Counted from the first letter of the stretch, positions 9,331 to 19,215 are shown. The stretch: 64,000 nucleotides of DNA from Lysobacter sp. HDW10 (GCF_011300685.1 NZ_CP049864.1:1294885-1358884), one strand, 5' to 3'. Translations and numbers: made by a program. Notes: generated from the sequence alone by a model not told the origin.

Positions 9331-10599
9331 ATGGATTTACGTGAACAGCTCACTGCCTATCGGCACCGGATTGCCGACCCGATTCGGCGTCGCACCTTTT
9401 TGCGTTTCGTTGCGGAGCGCTTCTGGGGCGACAGATTGTTCGAATCGGCGGGCTCGTTGGCATACACCACGGTCTTCGCCCTAGTCCCATTGGCGACGGT
9501 CGTTTTCGGCATGTTGAGTGCGTTTCCGGTCTTTGCCAAATGGCGCGTCCAGCTGAGCGACTACATTTTTTCGAACTTCGTGCCGTCGTCGGCGCGCGAG
9601 GTAGAAAAGTATGTCATTCAATTTTCAGACGGCGCCGCGCAACTCACGGCGGCTGGTGTCATCGCCTTGGTGATTTCACTGCTCATCACATTGACGAGCC
9701 TTGAGTCGACCTTCAATCGCATTTGGCGTGTGAGTGTTGCGCGTCCCAAGTTCGGTCGTTTCTTGGTGTATTGGACCGTGCTGACATTGGGCAGCTTGGT
9801 CGCGGTGGCGAGTTTGGCGCTGTCCTCCAAATTCTTCGCGCTGACGGTGTTCGAATCTGCACCGGGTCGCGCGTTGGAAACACTTGCTTTGCGTTCCACG
9901 CCCACTTTGATTGAGTTCGCTGCTTTCACGCTGCTGTACAAAGTGGTTCCGCATCGCACAGTGAAGTGGGCACATGCGCTGGGCGGTGCGGTGTTCGCAG
10001 TGGTCGGATTCGAGTTGGTGAAGTGGGGCATTGGTGCGTTTATCGGCAACTTCAGCAGCTATAGCAAGTTGTATGGCGCGTTGGCCTTTGTGCCGATCTT
10101 CCTGTTATGGATGTACCTCGTTTGGGTGTCGGTGTTGTTGGGTGCTTCGTTCGCCTCCAGCTTGTCTGCGTTCCGCTACCAACCGCCTGCATTGCGTTTG
10201 CCCGAAGGCTTCGAGATCTACGGCATGTTGCGCATGCTCGGTCGCTTCCATCTCGCGCGTAAGAAAGGGCGTGGCATGCACAGCGAAGACCTGCAAAGTC
10301 TTGACCCCATGCTGACGGATGCCTTGGTGCAAGACATGCTGGGTTACTTGAACGGCGTGGGGATCGTGCAACGCGCTGAGAATGGCGAGTGGTTCCTCGC
10401 GCGCGATCTCGACGAAGTCAATCTGCAAGAGTTGTACGTCGCCGGCCGCTTGCGCGTGCCCGTGCACGAAGCACATCTGCCGTGCCACGAAGACGCACTC
10501 GGCCAAGCCGTGCTTCGCGTCATGGACGAGCTACGCATTCCCATGCGCGAAAAACTAAAACGTCGCGTCTCAAGCATCTACGAAGGCCTGGAACCATGA
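9331..10599 (+). CDS. yihY: YihY/virulence factor BrkB family membrane protein
   Basis: A 422-residue inner-membrane protein of the YihY/UPF0761 family, once misannotated as RNase BN. It has about six membrane spans, with the conserved ESAGSLAYTTVFALVPL near the N-terminus and FLLWMYLVWVSVLLGA near the end of the membrane domain. A soluble C-terminal extension of about 130 residues, probably a winged-helix-like domain, follows. That makes it longer than the E. coli protein (about 290 residues). The substrate or role is not established. The stop overlaps the next gene's ATG. Confidence 0.88.
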   Translation: MDLREQLTAYRHRIADPIRRRTFLRFVAERFWGDRLFESAGSLAYTTVFALVPLATVVFGMLSAFPVFAKWRVQLSDYIFSNFVPSSAREVEKYVIQFSDGAAQLTAAGVIALVISLLITLTSLESTFNRIWRVSVARPKFGRFLVYWTVLTLGSLVAVASLALSSKFFALTVFESAPGRALETLALRSTPTLIEFAAFTLLYKVVPHRTVKWAHALGGAVFAVVGFELVKWGIGAFIGNFSSYSKLYGALAFVPIFLLWMYLVWVSVLLGASFASSLSAFRYQPPALRLPEGFEIYGMLRMLGRFHLARKKGRGMHSEDLQSLDPMLTDALVQDMLGYLNGVGIVQRAENGEWFLARDLDEVNLQELYVAGRLRVPVHEAHLPCHEDALGQAVLRVMDELRIPMREKLKRRVSSIYEGLEP

Positions 10600-11156
10600 G
10601 CCGAACCACCGCCGCAAGCCTAGTCCTGCTCTGCCTCCTCACCGCCTGCAAACCCCAACCCAAAACGGTGACAGGTACCGTTAATTCTCCGTTAACTGAA
10701 CCTGACACCGTTAATTCGATGCCGGTTGAGGCGAAGGTGGGGGAAGGGATGTCTTTGTCGGTGAAGGGCTTGGACGGGAAGGCGATTGAGTTGGCGGCGT
10801 TGCGGGGGCAGTGGGTGGTGGTGAATATGTGGGCGACGTGGTGTGGGCCGTGCATTGAAGAGATGCCGGAGCTGTCGGCGTTGGACAGCATGCATGAAGA
10901 CGTCACCGTGATTGGTCTTGATATGGAAGACATTCAGCTTGAAGACCTGAAGGCCTTCTTGGAAAAACATCCGGTCACTTATCCGATTGCGGCGATGGAT
11001 CCGATGCAGCCGCCGGCCGGCTTTGGCGCTGTGCAGTTTTTGCCGAAAACGTGGTTGATTGATCCGACGGGCAAGCTGCACAAGATCTTTGCAGGCCCCG
11101 TCAATGCGGCCCTGCTTCGCGGTGAAATTGACAGCGCAACCAAAGCAAAGAAATAA
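10596..11156 (+). CDS. TlpA-like thioredoxin-fold lipoprotein
   Basis: A 186-residue membrane-anchored thiol-disulfide protein. The signal peptide ends in a lipobox (LTAC, Cys18). The thioredoxin-fold active site WCGPC is at residues 82-86 and the cis-proline region near FLPKTWLID is intact. Such proteins reduce or isomerise disulfides in periplasmic clients such as cytochrome c apoproteins; the client here is unknown. The ATG overlaps the yihY stop (ATGA). Residues 23-39, between lipobox and thioredoxin domain, are encoded by a REP-like palindrome (separate entry). Codons after about 10720 are noticeably G-rich. Confidence 0.88.
   Translation: MSRTTAASLVLLCLLTACKPQPKTVTGTVNSPLTEPDTVNSMPVEAKVGEGMSLSVKGLDGKAIELAALRGQWVVVNMWATWCGPCIEEMPELSALDSMHEDVTVIGLDMEDIQLEDLKAFLEKHPVTYPIAAMDPMQPPAGFGAVQFLPKTWLIDPTGKLHKIFAGPVNAALLRGEIDSATKAKK
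10664..10712. repeat. REP-like imperfect palindrome inside a coding sequence
   Basis: Two 21-nt arms, 10664-10684 and 10692-10712, are inverted repeats matching at 18 of 21 positions around a 7-nt centre. Each arm carries the core AACGGTGwCAGGTwC. The element is read in frame as residues 23-39 of the TlpA-like lipoprotein. Its form resembles extragenic palindromes mobilised by RAYT (TnpA-REP) transposases, but no such transposase is in the window and no second copy was seen here. Confidence 0.6.
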
Positions 11157-11165
11157 GCGCAGCGC

Positions 11166-11615
11166 TCAAAGCTTGAGCGAGTACCACTGCGTGTCGTCTT
11201 CCGACCATCCATTGCCCTGATACAAGGCGCGCGCTGCGGCATTGTCGCGGTTGGTTTCCAAGAGAATCGCGCGCGCACCATCGTCGCGTGCAAACGCTTT
11301 AGCCGCATCCAACAAATCCTGGGCGATGCCCGCACGGCGATGCGCCGGGTCCACGAACAAATCGTTGAGAATCCAAATGCGTGCGGTATGCACCGAGGAA
11401 TACATTGGATAGAGCTGCACAAATCCGGCAGCTGAGCCGCCCACACGCGCCAAGAGCACGGTCGATTCGTTATTGCCGATGCGCGCACGCAACCAATCAT
11501 GTGCCCGCAAAGGGTCTGACTTGCATGCATAGAAGACGCGATACGCGTCAAACAACACGGTCAGGTCATCCAGGTCGTCAAGGGTTGCTTGCTTGATCTG
11601 CGTTTTTTCAGTCAT
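11166..11615 (-). CDS. GNAT family N-acetyltransferase
   Basis: A 149-residue acetyltransferase. The acetyl-CoA pyrophosphate loop is seen as HRRAGIAQDLLDAA, preceded by the strand LNDLFVDPA and followed by LLETNRDNAAARALYQGNGW, the usual motif B. ATG 11615 has GGAG about 9 nt upstream on the minus strand; the frame extends ten codons further without a better start. The substrate is unknown. The 7-bp palindrome CGCTCAA...TTGAGCG (11163-11179) overlaps its stop codon and the gap to the convergent TlpA-like gene. Confidence 0.88.
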   Translation of the reverse strand: MTEKTQIKQATLDDLDDLTVLFDAYRVFYACKSDPLRAHDWLRARIGNNESTVLLARVGGSAAGFVQLYPMYSSVHTARIWILNDLFVDPAHRRAGIAQDLLDAAKAFARDDGARAILLETNRDNAAARALYQGNGWSEDDTQWYSLKL

Positions 11616-11675
11616 TTGCGAGACTCCAGACACTGCACAAAGCATACTCCGCGCATGAAAACGCGTCGCGGTGCG

Positions 11676-12761
11676 TCAGGCTTCGTCGGTTAATTTGGCC
11701 AGTGCATCGGCCTGCGCTTCTGATTGCAGTCGCGCAATCAAGACATCCAAATTGCCTTCCATCACGGCGAGTAGATCGTACAAGGTCAAGCCTTCCACCC
11801 GGTGATCCGTAATGCGACCCTGCGGGTAGCTATAGGTGCGAATGCGTTGGCTACGGTCACCACTGCCCACTTGCAACTTGCGATCCGCTGCCTGCGCTGC
11901 GTCACGACGTTCAATTTCTGCTTCTACCAACATCGACTTCAGTCGACGCATCGCCTTGTCACGATTCGCGTGCTGACTGCGCTCGGTTTGATTTTCGACA
12001 ACAACGCCTGTTGGGATGTGGGTGATGCGAATCGCCGATTCCGTCTTGTTCACGTGTTGACCACCGGCGCCGGACGAACGAAACGTATCCACGCGTAAGT
12101 CAGCAGGATTGATCTCGATCTCAACTTCACCTGCATCTTCGGCAATGATCGCAACCGTCGCAGCTGAAGTGTGAATTCGACCTTGCGATTCTGTTTCCGG
12201 CACGCGTTGCACACGATGGGTGCCAGATTCGAATTTCAATTTCGAATATGCGCCTTCACCTTCGATACGCGCGATGACTTCTTTGTAACCACCACGCTCT
12301 GCCTCGTTGGCGGACTCAATGTCCACACGCCAACCTTGACGCTCCGCAAATCGCGAATACATCCGAAACAAATCACCTGCAAACAGCGCAGCCTCGTCAC
12401 CACCGGTGCCGGCACGCACTTCCAAATACAGGCTGCCGTCATCACGTGCATCGCGCGGGAGCAGCTGCGCCATGAGTTCGCCTTCCAGCGAGGCCAATCG
12501 CGTCCGCGCGGACGCAACTTCTTCTTCTGCCATTTCTCGCAGTTCTGGATCGCTGCGCATGTCTTCTGCAGCGCGTAAGTCGTCGCGCGCCTGACGTTCT
12601 GCCGCCAATGCAATTACAACCGGTTCGAGCCGGGCGAATTCGCGCGAGAGTTTGCGGAAGGTGTTTTGATCACCGATGACGCTTGGGTCTGCCAACATCC
12701 GCTCAAGCTCTTCGCGCCGCTCTGCGAGCGCTTCAAGTTTGCGGCGGAGTCCCGGTAGCAT
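11676..12761 (-). CDS. prfA: Peptide chain release factor 1
   Basis: RF1 recognises UAA and UAG and triggers peptide release. With start ATG 12761 the protein is 361 residues, the stop-codon recognition tripeptide (PET, in place of the E. coli PAT) falls at 188-190, and the GGQ loop at 233-235. Both match E. coli numbering exactly, which decides the start over the more upstream in-frame ATG at 12818. The start lies inside the hemA coding sequence (29-bp overlap). The GGQ glutamine is the target of PrmC, encoded at the left edge of the window. Confidence 0.96.
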   Translation of the reverse strand: MLPGLRRKLEALAERREELERMLADPSVIGDQNTFRKLSREFARLEPVVIALAAERQARDDLRAAEDMRSDPELREMAEEEVASARTRLASLEGELMAQLLPRDARDDGSLYLEVRAGTGGDEAALFAGDLFRMYSRFAERQGWRVDIESANEAERGGYKEVIARIEGEGAYSKLKFESGTHRVQRVPETESQGRIHTSAATVAIIAEDAGEVEIEINPADLRVDTFRSSGAGGQHVNKTESAIRITHIPTGVVVENQTERSQHANRDKAMRRLKSMLVEAEIERRDAAQAADRKLQVGSGDRSQRIRTYSYPQGRITDHRVEGLTLYDLLAVMEGNLDVLIARLQSEAQADALAKLTDEA

Positions 12762-14016
12762 CGTCTGTGTCGTCGTTAGGGAAAAGGATGCCGGCTGCAC
12801 GAACGAGCTCGGCATCACCTTGAATTGCGGCTTGTCGAATCGCTGTCGTCGGCGCGTGCATCAATTTGTTTGTCAGTGCGTGCGCAAGTTGTTCAATCAC
12901 GGCTTCGCTCGGATGGCCGGCCGCAAGCTGTGACTTCGCACGAGACACAGCCTCTTCGCGTGCACGCGCGCCATGTGCACGGATCTTGCGGACCGCCTCT
13001 TTGCCATGCGTATTCAATGCCAGCATCTCCATATAGCGGGCGACCTGCAGATCGATGATGGCATCTGCGGCCGAGGCGGCATCACGTCGCGTCTGCACAT
13101 TCTCTTCAACGACACGATGAAGGTCGTCGACGGTATAGACAAACGCGTCTTTTAATTGCGCCACATCCGCTGCAACGTCGCGCGGCACGGCCAAATCCAT
13201 AAACAGCATCGGACGATGACGGCGCGTCTTCAATGCGGCCTCGACATGCGCACGTTGAATGATCGGCAGTTGGCTGGCCGTTGCCGAAAACACAACGTCG
13301 GCGGCATCAAGGTGGCGCGGCAGTTCTTCCAACGGCAAGGCAATCCCGCCGTACTGGCTGGCGAGATTTTGCGCATGCGCCAAGGTGCGATTCGCAAACA
13401 TCAAAGCTTTTGGCTTGGCTGCCTGCAAATGACGCGCAACGAGTTCTATCGTTTCGCCTGCGCCCACCAACAAGATGGCGGCATCTTGCGGGCGTACAAA
13501 CGACTCGCGCGACAACTTGACGGCCGAGGCCGCGACAGACACCGAGCTATTGCCCACGGCAGTTTCAGTGCGCGCGCGCTTAGCCGTGGCAAACGCATGT
13601 TGGAAGAGGCGATCCAAATGTGGCCCGAGTGTGCCGGCCGACTTCGCCTCACTCCAACACTGCTTCACTTGGCCAAGAATTTGCGGCTCACCCAAAATCA
13701 TAGAATCCAAGCCCGTTGCGACACGAAACAAATGTCGTGCGGCTTCGGCATCGCCGTGTGTGTAGAGGTAGTCATGCAGGTCTGAACTGCCCGCCGCGTG
13801 CGTCGCCAACCATTCGGCGACCGGCGATGTATGCGTGTCGGTGACGGCATAGACTTCTGTGCGGTTACACGTTGAGAGAACCGCAATCTCATGCACCCCG
13901 GGTTGCGCCTTCAAAGCAACGAGCGCAGACGCCAAGCGCTCGCCTTCAAACGCAACGCGTTCGCGCATCGCAATAGGCGCGGATTGGTGGTTCAAGCCGA
14001 TGGCATGCAGAGGCAT
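12733..14016 (-). CDS. hemA: Glutamyl-tRNA reductase
   Basis: Converts glutamyl-tRNA(Glu) to glutamate-1-semialdehyde with NADPH, the first committed step of tetrapyrrole synthesis by the C5 route. The catalytic cysteine is Cys50 in STCNRTE, the same position as in E. coli. The NADPH-binding domain ([16 protein letters not shown]) and C-terminal dimerisation helices follow. At 427 residues it is of normal length. It is divergent from the TPR gene and overlaps prfA downstream, the classic hemA-prfA pairing. Confidence 0.96.
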   Translation of the reverse strand: MPLHAIGLNHQSAPIAMRERVAFEGERLASALVALKAQPGVHEIAVLSTCNRTEVYAVTDTHTSPVAEWLATHAAGSSDLHDYLYTHGDAEAARHLFRVATGLDSMILGEPQILGQVKQCWSEAKSAGTLGPHLDRLFQHAFATAKRARTETAVGNSSVSVAASAVKLSRESFVRPQDAAILLVGAGETIELVARHLQAAKPKALMFANRTLAHAQNLASQYGGIALPLEELPRHLDAADVVFSATASQLPIIQRAHVEAALKTRRHRPMLFMDLAVPRDVAADVAQLKDAFVYTVDDLHRVVEENVQTRRDAASAADAIIDLQVARYMEMLALNTHGKEAVRKIRAHGARAREEAVSRAKSQLAAGHPSEAVIEQLAHALTNKLMHAPTTAIRQAAIQGDAELVRAAGILFPNDDTDDATGTPPQT

Positions 14017-14081
14017 ACGTTCAGGCGCTTGGGATAAGCTTCAACATGATAGTTGCTCATTCTAAAGCCCGGACTCGCCGA

Positions 14082-15785
14082 ATGCTTGATTTTTCACTTC
14101 GAAAGCCAATCTTCAGCGCACTTTGCGCAACGGTTTTCTTGCTTGCGCCATCACTCCACGCGCAGCAAGTGGTGAAAGATGAGAATCGTTCGCAATCAAA
14201 GCCTGCGTCACCTGAGGTGATGCGCGAAACCCTTGCCGCTGAATTTGCGACCCAACAAGGCCGCCTGAAAGAGGGCGCACAGTCGTATTTGAATGCAGCG
14301 CGCGCAGCCGACGACGGCGTCCTTGCAGAACGCGCCACACGTTTGGCCTTGCTCGCCGATGAAGATGAGATTGCGAAGCAAGCCTTGGTCATTTGGAAAC
14401 GTCATCCGACAGCCAATACCTCAACGTTTGATATGGCCGAACTCAGCCTCGCCTTGCGCGAATCGCGTGTGTCGGAAGCAACGCGACTGGCGTCAAGACT
14501 CATTGCGCAGAAAGACCAGCAAGGTTGGCGCTATGCGCTGTTGGTGTTATCGAGCGGTAGCCGCAAGGTCGCCGTTAGCGCAGAAGTACTGAAGAAACTG
14601 GCAGATACCAATGCCTTGCCGACGCAGTTGGATCCATGGCTTGCCTTTGCAGGCCTGGCGCAGCGTTTAGGTGAGCCCGAACTTGCGCGTCGCATGGTGG
14701 CAGAAGTTGTCACGCGCTTTCCAACAGAGCCACGTGTGCAGTTGTTGCGCGCATCGCAATTGCGCGACGAAGGACGCATCGAAGAAGCGCGTGCCGTGTT
14801 AACCAGCGTAGAGAAGAACGCGAGCACGAATCCACGCCTTCGCATTCTTGTAGCGAACGAATACGACTTGAACGGCGACCCCCTCAGCGCGGCACGCGTG
14901 ATGGCCACCGGTACGCAAGATGACGATACCTACGGCTTGCGCGCGGCGATGCTTGCGAAAGCCGAAGACGATGCGGCACTTGCAAAGCTCTATCAAGAAA
15001 TCAACGCACGCCCACAGAAGTCACAACGTTTGATGCTGATTCTTGGCAGCGTCGACGAAACTTTGAAGCGCTTTCCGCAGGCAACCGCTTGGTACGAAAA
15101 GATTGTCGATCCGGATTGGCGAGAGCCTGCGCAAATCCGTCTCGCCAACATTCTTTTTGAAACAAAGAAAACCGCTCAAGCCTATGCGGCAGTGAAAACG
15201 CTTCAGAGTGATCCGCGGGTTTCAGACAACGGAAGACGCGACGCCTTCGTTTTAGAGGCCGAGTTCCGTCAAAAAGAAAAGGACGGCCCAGGCGAGATCG
15301 AAGCCTACAACCGTGGCTTAGCTGCAATGCCAGACGACAACGCCTTGCTCTATGCGCGCGGTTTGGCATGGGAGCGTCTTGATCGCATCGACAAAGCAGA
15401 ATCCGATTTGCGCGCAATCTTAGCCACAGAGCCAGAAAACACCATGGCTTTGAACGCCCTTGGCTACACCTTGGCAGATCGCACCACGCGCTATGCCGAA
15501 GCCTTGCAATTGATCGATCGCGCACGACTGGCAGAGCCTTCCAATGCCGCCATCATCGATAGCTATGGCTGGGTGTTGTATCGACTTGGACGAATACGCG
15601 AGGCCTTGCCGCATCTTCGCCACGCGTTTGCCTTGCAGCGCGATGCGGAAATCGCCGCGCATATTGCCGAAGTGCTGTGGAAGCTGGGTCAGCGCGAAGA
15701 AGCGAAGACTTGGATTGCGACGGCAAAGAAAATCGATCCTGAGAATCGCGCCTTGCGACGCGCCATCGAATTGATTGGAGTGTGA
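14082..15785 (+). CDS. TPR-repeat protein with signal peptide
   Basis: A 567-residue protein with a signal sequence (MLDFSLRKPIFSALCATVFL, ending near SLHAQ) followed by a long series of helical pairs. The clearest TPR units lie in the last 170 residues (ALLYARGLAWERLDRIDKAE, ALNALGYTLADRTTRYAEAL, IDSYGWVLYRLGRIREALPH). Its position just before lolB and divergent from hemA is typical of Xanthomonadaceae, suggesting an envelope or lipoprotein-related scaffold role, which is inferred. An upstream in-frame ATG at 14046 is possible; 14082 gives a cleaner signal peptide. Confidence 0.85.
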   Translation: MLDFSLRKPIFSALCATVFLLAPSLHAQQVVKDENRSQSKPASPEVMRETLAAEFATQQGRLKEGAQSYLNAARAADDGVLAERATRLALLADEDEIAKQALVIWKRHPTANTSTFDMAELSLALRESRVSEATRLASRLIAQKDQQGWRYALLVLSSGSRKVAVSAEVLKKLADTNALPTQLDPWLAFAGLAQRLGEPELARRMVAEVVTRFPTEPRVQLLRASQLRDEGRIEEARAVLTSVEKNASTNPRLRILVANEYDLNGDPLSAARVMATGTQDDDTYGLRAAMLAKAEDDAALAKLYQEINARPQKSQRLMLILGSVDETLKRFPQATAWYEKIVDPDWREPAQIRLANILFETKKTAQAYAAVKTLQSDPRVSDNGRRDAFVLEAEFRQKEKDGPGEIEAYNRGLAAMPDDNALLYARGLAWERLDRIDKAESDLRAILATEPENTMALNALGYTLADRTTRYAEALQLIDRARLAEPSNAAIIDSYGWVLYRLGRIREALPHLRHAFALQRDAEIAAHIAEVLWKLGQREEAKTWIATAKKIDPENRALRRAIELIGV

Positions 15786-15786
15786 C

Positions 15787-16455
15787 GTGTACAAATGGTC
15801 TCTCGCATTAGGCGTTGCCGCGCTGTCCAGTTGCGCAAGCGTGCCCAAGTCCTCAACGGCCCCGGTCGCTGCGGTGACATGTGCATCGGCGACTACATCT
15901 TCGACCTGCGCGAATGCCCTCGATGCGCTCAACCGTGCGAGCGAAAAACTGCACGCCATTGAAAGCGACGCAAGCTCGGGTTTTGCCTTGGAAGGACGCG
16001 TCGCCATCAGCCAAGGGCGCGATGGTGGCAATGCCAATATCGATTGGCACGCAGAAACACTTCGCACCTATACGGTCGCGCTTTCAGCACCCATCACAGG
16101 CCAAAGCTGGCGTTTGGAAGTCACCCCCGCACAAGCGACCGTGCACGGCATGAAAGGCGGCCCACGCAGCGGCGCAGATCCGACCGCTTTGCTGAAGCAA
16201 GCCACAGGCTGGACGATACCGGTCACGGAAATGCGCTATTGGATTCAAGCGCGCCCCGCACCCGGCGTTGAAACGACGGATCTGGTGTTCCAAGATACAG
16301 CCGCGACACGCTTGCTCGGATTTACCCAATCAGGCTGGACATTGTCTTTCGAAGGCTTGGATGCACAAGGATTGCCGCGCCGCATTTTTGCGCGCAAAGC
16401 CGACAACCAAGTCAGGCTGATTGTTGACCAATGGGCGCAGACACCCAGTCGATGA
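15787..16455 (+). CDS. lolB: Outer-membrane lipoprotein insertion protein LolB
   Basis: LolB is itself an outer-membrane lipoprotein that accepts lipoproteins from LolA and inserts them into the outer membrane. The GTG start at 15787 has GGAG 6 nt upstream. The short signal peptide ends in the lipobox LSSC (Cys16). The mature domain contains FALEGRVAISQGRDGGNANIDW and later EMRYWIQARPAPG, both typical of LolB. Length is 222 residues. It starts 1 bp after the TPR gene and overlaps ispE by 4 bp. Confidence 0.92.
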   Translation: MYKWSLALGVAALSSCASVPKSSTAPVAAVTCASATTSSTCANALDALNRASEKLHAIESDASSGFALEGRVAISQGRDGGNANIDWHAETLRTYTVALSAPITGQSWRLEVTPAQATVHGMKGGPRSGADPTALLKQATGWTIPVTEMRYWIQARPAPGVETTDLVFQDTAATRLLGFTQSGWTLSFEGLDAQGLPRRIFARKADNQVRLIVDQWAQTPSR

Positions 16456-17318
16456 ACGAGGCACACGCGCAACACGCATTTCCGGCGCCGGCAAAACTGA
16501 ATCTGTTTTTGCAGATTACGGGCAAGTTGCCGAACGGCTACCACGCACTGCAAACCGTTTTCAGGCTGCTGAATTGGGGCGACGTGCTCCATATTCGCGT
16601 GCGTGACGACGGCAAAATTACGCGCGTCGGTGCACAACATGCCGCCGTGGCAGAAAGCGAAGATCTCGCCATTCGCGCGGCACATCTGCTCAAAGCACGA
16701 CTGCAGACGCCGCTGGGTGCGGACATCGACATTGAAAAGCACACCCCAAGTGGCGCCGGCTTAGGGGGCGGGTCTTCCGACGCCGCCACGGTCCTCGTTG
16801 CTCTAAACACGCTTTGGCATGGCGGACTAAGCGTCGAAACACTGGCAGAAGTCGGGCTCGAATTAGGTGCCGACGTACCCGTATTCGTGCACGGAAAAAA
16901 CGCGTTTGCCACCGGCATGGGCGAGGTTTTGCAGCCCATTTCGCTGCCACCTGCGTGGTACCTCTTGGCGAAGCCGGAAGTACATGCGGCCACGGCCGAG
17001 CTTTTTTCTGATCCGGAATTGACGAGAGATTCCCGAGCCGTCACAATATCGGACTTCGCCGAGGGGCGGGTCGACAAGGTGAATGCCTTTGAAGCCGTAC
17101 TTCGGAGGCGCGAAAAGTCGGTCGATGCCCTGTTTCATGCATTGTCGCCCGCGGGAATCCCGCAGCTGACAGGCTCTGGAAGTGTGGTGTTCATCGAGTG
17201 CGATTCGCGCCAAGCGGCTGAAGCGGCGCAAGGATTCGTTCCTGCAGGCTGCGCATCTTGGATCGTTCAAGGTGCGGATCGGTCGCCACTGCTGGATGCA
17301 GTGGAAAAAATTCAATAG
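16452..17318 (+). CDS. ispE: 4-diphosphocytidyl-2-C-methyl-D-erythritol kinase
   Basis: GHMP-family kinase of the non-mevalonate isoprenoid pathway; it phosphorylates CDP-methylerythritol with ATP. The N-terminal PAPAKLNLFLQITGKLPNGY and the ATP-binding PSGAGLGGGSSDAAT (about residues 99-113) are diagnostic. ATG 16452 overlaps the lolB stop as ATGA and is preferred to ATG 16431. Length is 288 residues. Its TAG stop (17316-17318) overlaps the first two bases of the following tRNA-Gln gene. The lolB-ispE-tRNA-Gln-prs order is conserved in the family. Confidence 0.95.
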   Translation: MNEAHAQHAFPAPAKLNLFLQITGKLPNGYHALQTVFRLLNWGDVLHIRVRDDGKITRVGAQHAAVAESEDLAIRAAHLLKARLQTPLGADIDIEKHTPSGAGLGGGSSDAATVLVALNTLWHGGLSVETLAEVGLELGADVPVFVHGKNAFATGMGEVLQPISLPPAWYLLAKPEVHAATAELFSDPELTRDSRAVTISDFAEGRVDKVNAFEAVLRRREKSVDALFHALSPAGIPQLTGSGSVVFIECDSRQAAEAAQGFVPAGCASWIVQGADRSPLLDAVEKIQ

Positions 17319-17392
17319 GGGCGTCGCCAAGTGGTTAAGGCACCAGGTTTTGATCCTGGCATGCGTAGGTTCGAATCCTTCCGCCCCTGCCA
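17317..17392 (+). tRNA. tRNA-Gln(UUG)
   Basis: A 76-nt cloverleaf with CCA encoded. The acceptor stem AGGGGCG pairs with CGCCCCT (17382-17388), discriminator G, then CCA. The anticodon loop between CCAGG and CCTGG reads TTTTGAT, giving anticodon TTG. Its first two bases lie within the ispE stop codon, so 5' processing must cut right at the end of that gene. A weak hairpin followed by a T-rich stretch (17412-17448) lies downstream. Confidence 0.95.
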
Positions 17393-17483
17393 ATTCGAAT
17401 AAGAACAAGAACGGAAATCGCAGGGTACTGAGGTTTCCGATTTTGTTTCCGGCATCCACGTTTCAAAACCGAGCGGTGTATCG

Positions 17484-18440
17484 ATGGACGAACGTAACCT
17501 TCTCGTTTTTACCGGTAATGCCAATCGGCCGCTCGCCGAGGCGGTGTGCGCAGAGCTCGGCATTCGCCCGGGTAAAGCGCTTGTCGGCAAGTTCTCCGAC
17601 GGCGAAGTCCAAGTCGAAATTGAAGAAAACGTGCGTGGACAAGACGTTTTCGTGATTCAGTCGACATCAGCCCCTAGCGCTGAAAACCTGATGGAACTCC
17701 TGGTCTTGATCGACGCGTTAAAACGCGCATCGGCCAGCAAAGTGACCGCCGTGGTGCCGTATTTCGGCTACGCACGCCAAGATCGTCGCCCGCGTTCGGC
17801 CCGTGTGCCGATCACGGCCAAGGTCGCGGCCAGCATGTTCAGCGCTGTGAAGACCGATAGCGTGCTGACGGTCGACCTGCACGCCGACCAAATTCAAGGC
17901 TTTTTCGACATGCCGGTCGACAACGTCTACGCCTCACCCCTGCTTTTGGCCGACATTTGGCGTGCCTATGGCACCGAGAACCTGATCGTGGTCTCGCCGG
18001 ACGTTGGCGGTGTGGTGCGGGCCCGGGCCATCGCAAAACGCTTGGATGACGCCGATTTGGCCATCATCGACAAGCGTCGTCCCAAGGCCAATGTGGCCAC
18101 GGTGATGAACATCATCGGTGAGGTCGAGGGCAAGAACTGCGTCCTGGTGGACGATATTGTCGATACAGCGGGTACACTATGTGCCGCGGCTGCAGCGCTC
18201 AAAGAGCGTGGCGCTGCGAAGGTGGCGGCCTATATCACCCATCCGGTGCTCTCTGGCCCCGCCATCGACAACGTCACAAAGTCCGCTTTGGACGAACTCG
18301 TCGTCACCGACACCATTCCGCTCAGCGCGGCTGCGAAAGCATGCCCGAAAATTCGCCAACTGAGTGTGGCGGAGATGCTGGCCGAAACGATTCGCCGAAT
18401 TGCGTTCGGTGAATCGGTCAGTTCGTTGTACGTCGACTGA
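17484..18440 (+). CDS. prs: Ribose-phosphate pyrophosphokinase
   Basis: Makes PRPP from ribose 5-phosphate and ATP, for nucleotide, histidine and tryptophan synthesis. The catalytic flexible loop and ATP site ([12 protein letters not shown], residues 93-104), the [12 protein letters not shown] motif (131-142) and the PRPP-binding loop [12 protein letters not shown] (220-231) are all intact. At 318 residues it is of standard length. It lies between tRNA-Gln and rplY, the conserved family order, with 80 bp before rplY. Confidence 0.97.
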   Translation: MDERNLLVFTGNANRPLAEAVCAELGIRPGKALVGKFSDGEVQVEIEENVRGQDVFVIQSTSAPSAENLMELLVLIDALKRASASKVTAVVPYFGYARQDRRPRSARVPITAKVAASMFSAVKTDSVLTVDLHADQIQGFFDMPVDNVYASPLLLADIWRAYGTENLIVVSPDVGGVVRARAIAKRLDDADLAIIDKRRPKANVATVMNIIGEVEGKNCVLVDDIVDTAGTLCAAAAALKERGAAKVAAYITHPVLSGPAIDNVTKSALDELVVTDTIPLSAAAKACPKIRQLSVAEMLAETIRRIAFGESVSSLYVD

Positions 18441-18520
18441 TTTTTTAAAGACTTATCTGGTCGCGGGTAAGTCATCCAGCCACAGCGATGTGGTTTTTCA
18501 ACTGTAGTGAGTAAGCAAAC

Positions 18521-19210
18521 ATGGCAACTGAACATACAATCAAGGCTTATGGCCGCAAGGACGAAGGTAAGGGTGCGAGCCGCCGCCTGCGTCATGCAGG
18601 TCGTACGCCGGCAGTGGTTTACGGTGGTGACACCGCACCGCAATCGATCGAACTCGACCACGAACCGCTGTGGCTTGCCCAGCAAAACGATTGGTTCTAT
18701 TCCTCGATCATTTCGCTTGAAGTCGATGGCAAAGTTGAAAGCGTGCTTTTGCGCGACATGCAACGCCACCCGTACAAGCAACTCGTCATGCACTTGGATT
18801 TCCAACGCGTGAAGGCCAACGAAAAGCTGCACACCCGCGTGCCGTTGCACTTCATCAACATCGACAGCTCGCCGGCCGGTAAGAACTCCGAAGTCTCGGT
18901 CACCAGCGAATTGAACGACGTCGAAATCTCCTGCTTGCCGAAAGACCTGCCGGAATTCATCGAAGTTGACCTCTCGAAGATCAGCACCGGTGACACCGTG
19001 CATTTGTCGGAAGTCAAACTGCCGAAGGGCGTTGAGTTGGTCCACCCGATCGACGAAGCACACAACCCGGCCGTGGCCGTGGCGCGCCTCAACCGCACCG
19101 CTGCTGCTGACGAAGCTGCAGACGACGCAGTTGCCGCGGAAGCCGCTGCAGATGCAGCAGCAACTGCTGAAGGCGATGCACCGGCTGCCGAAGAAGGCGG
19201 CGAAGCCTGA
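18521..19210 (+). CDS. rplY: 50S ribosomal protein L25, long CTC form
   Basis: Binds 5S rRNA in the 50S subunit. The N-terminal L25 domain (residues 1-95) is followed by the CTC-type beta domain, so this is the long form (229 residues against 94 in E. coli). The last 40 residues are a low-complexity Ala/Glu/Asp tail. It is followed by a hairpin and then pth, the usual rplY-pth-ychF order. Confidence 0.95.
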   Translation: MATEHTIKAYGRKDEGKGASRRLRHAGRTPAVVYGGDTAPQSIELDHEPLWLAQQNDWFYSSIISLEVDGKVESVLLRDMQRHPYKQLVMHLDFQRVKANEKLHTRVPLHFINIDSSPAGKNSEVSVTSELNDVEISCLPKDLPEFIEVDLSKISTGDTVHLSEVKLPKGVELVHPIDEAHNPAVAVARLNRTAAADEAADDAVAAEAAADAAATAEGDAPAAEEGGEA

Positions 19211-19215
19211 TCATG

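Noticed and set aside
15420-16067. Minus-strand frame across the TPR/lolB junction
   Set aside because: Shadow of two well-supported plus-strand genes with overlapping, coupled starts.
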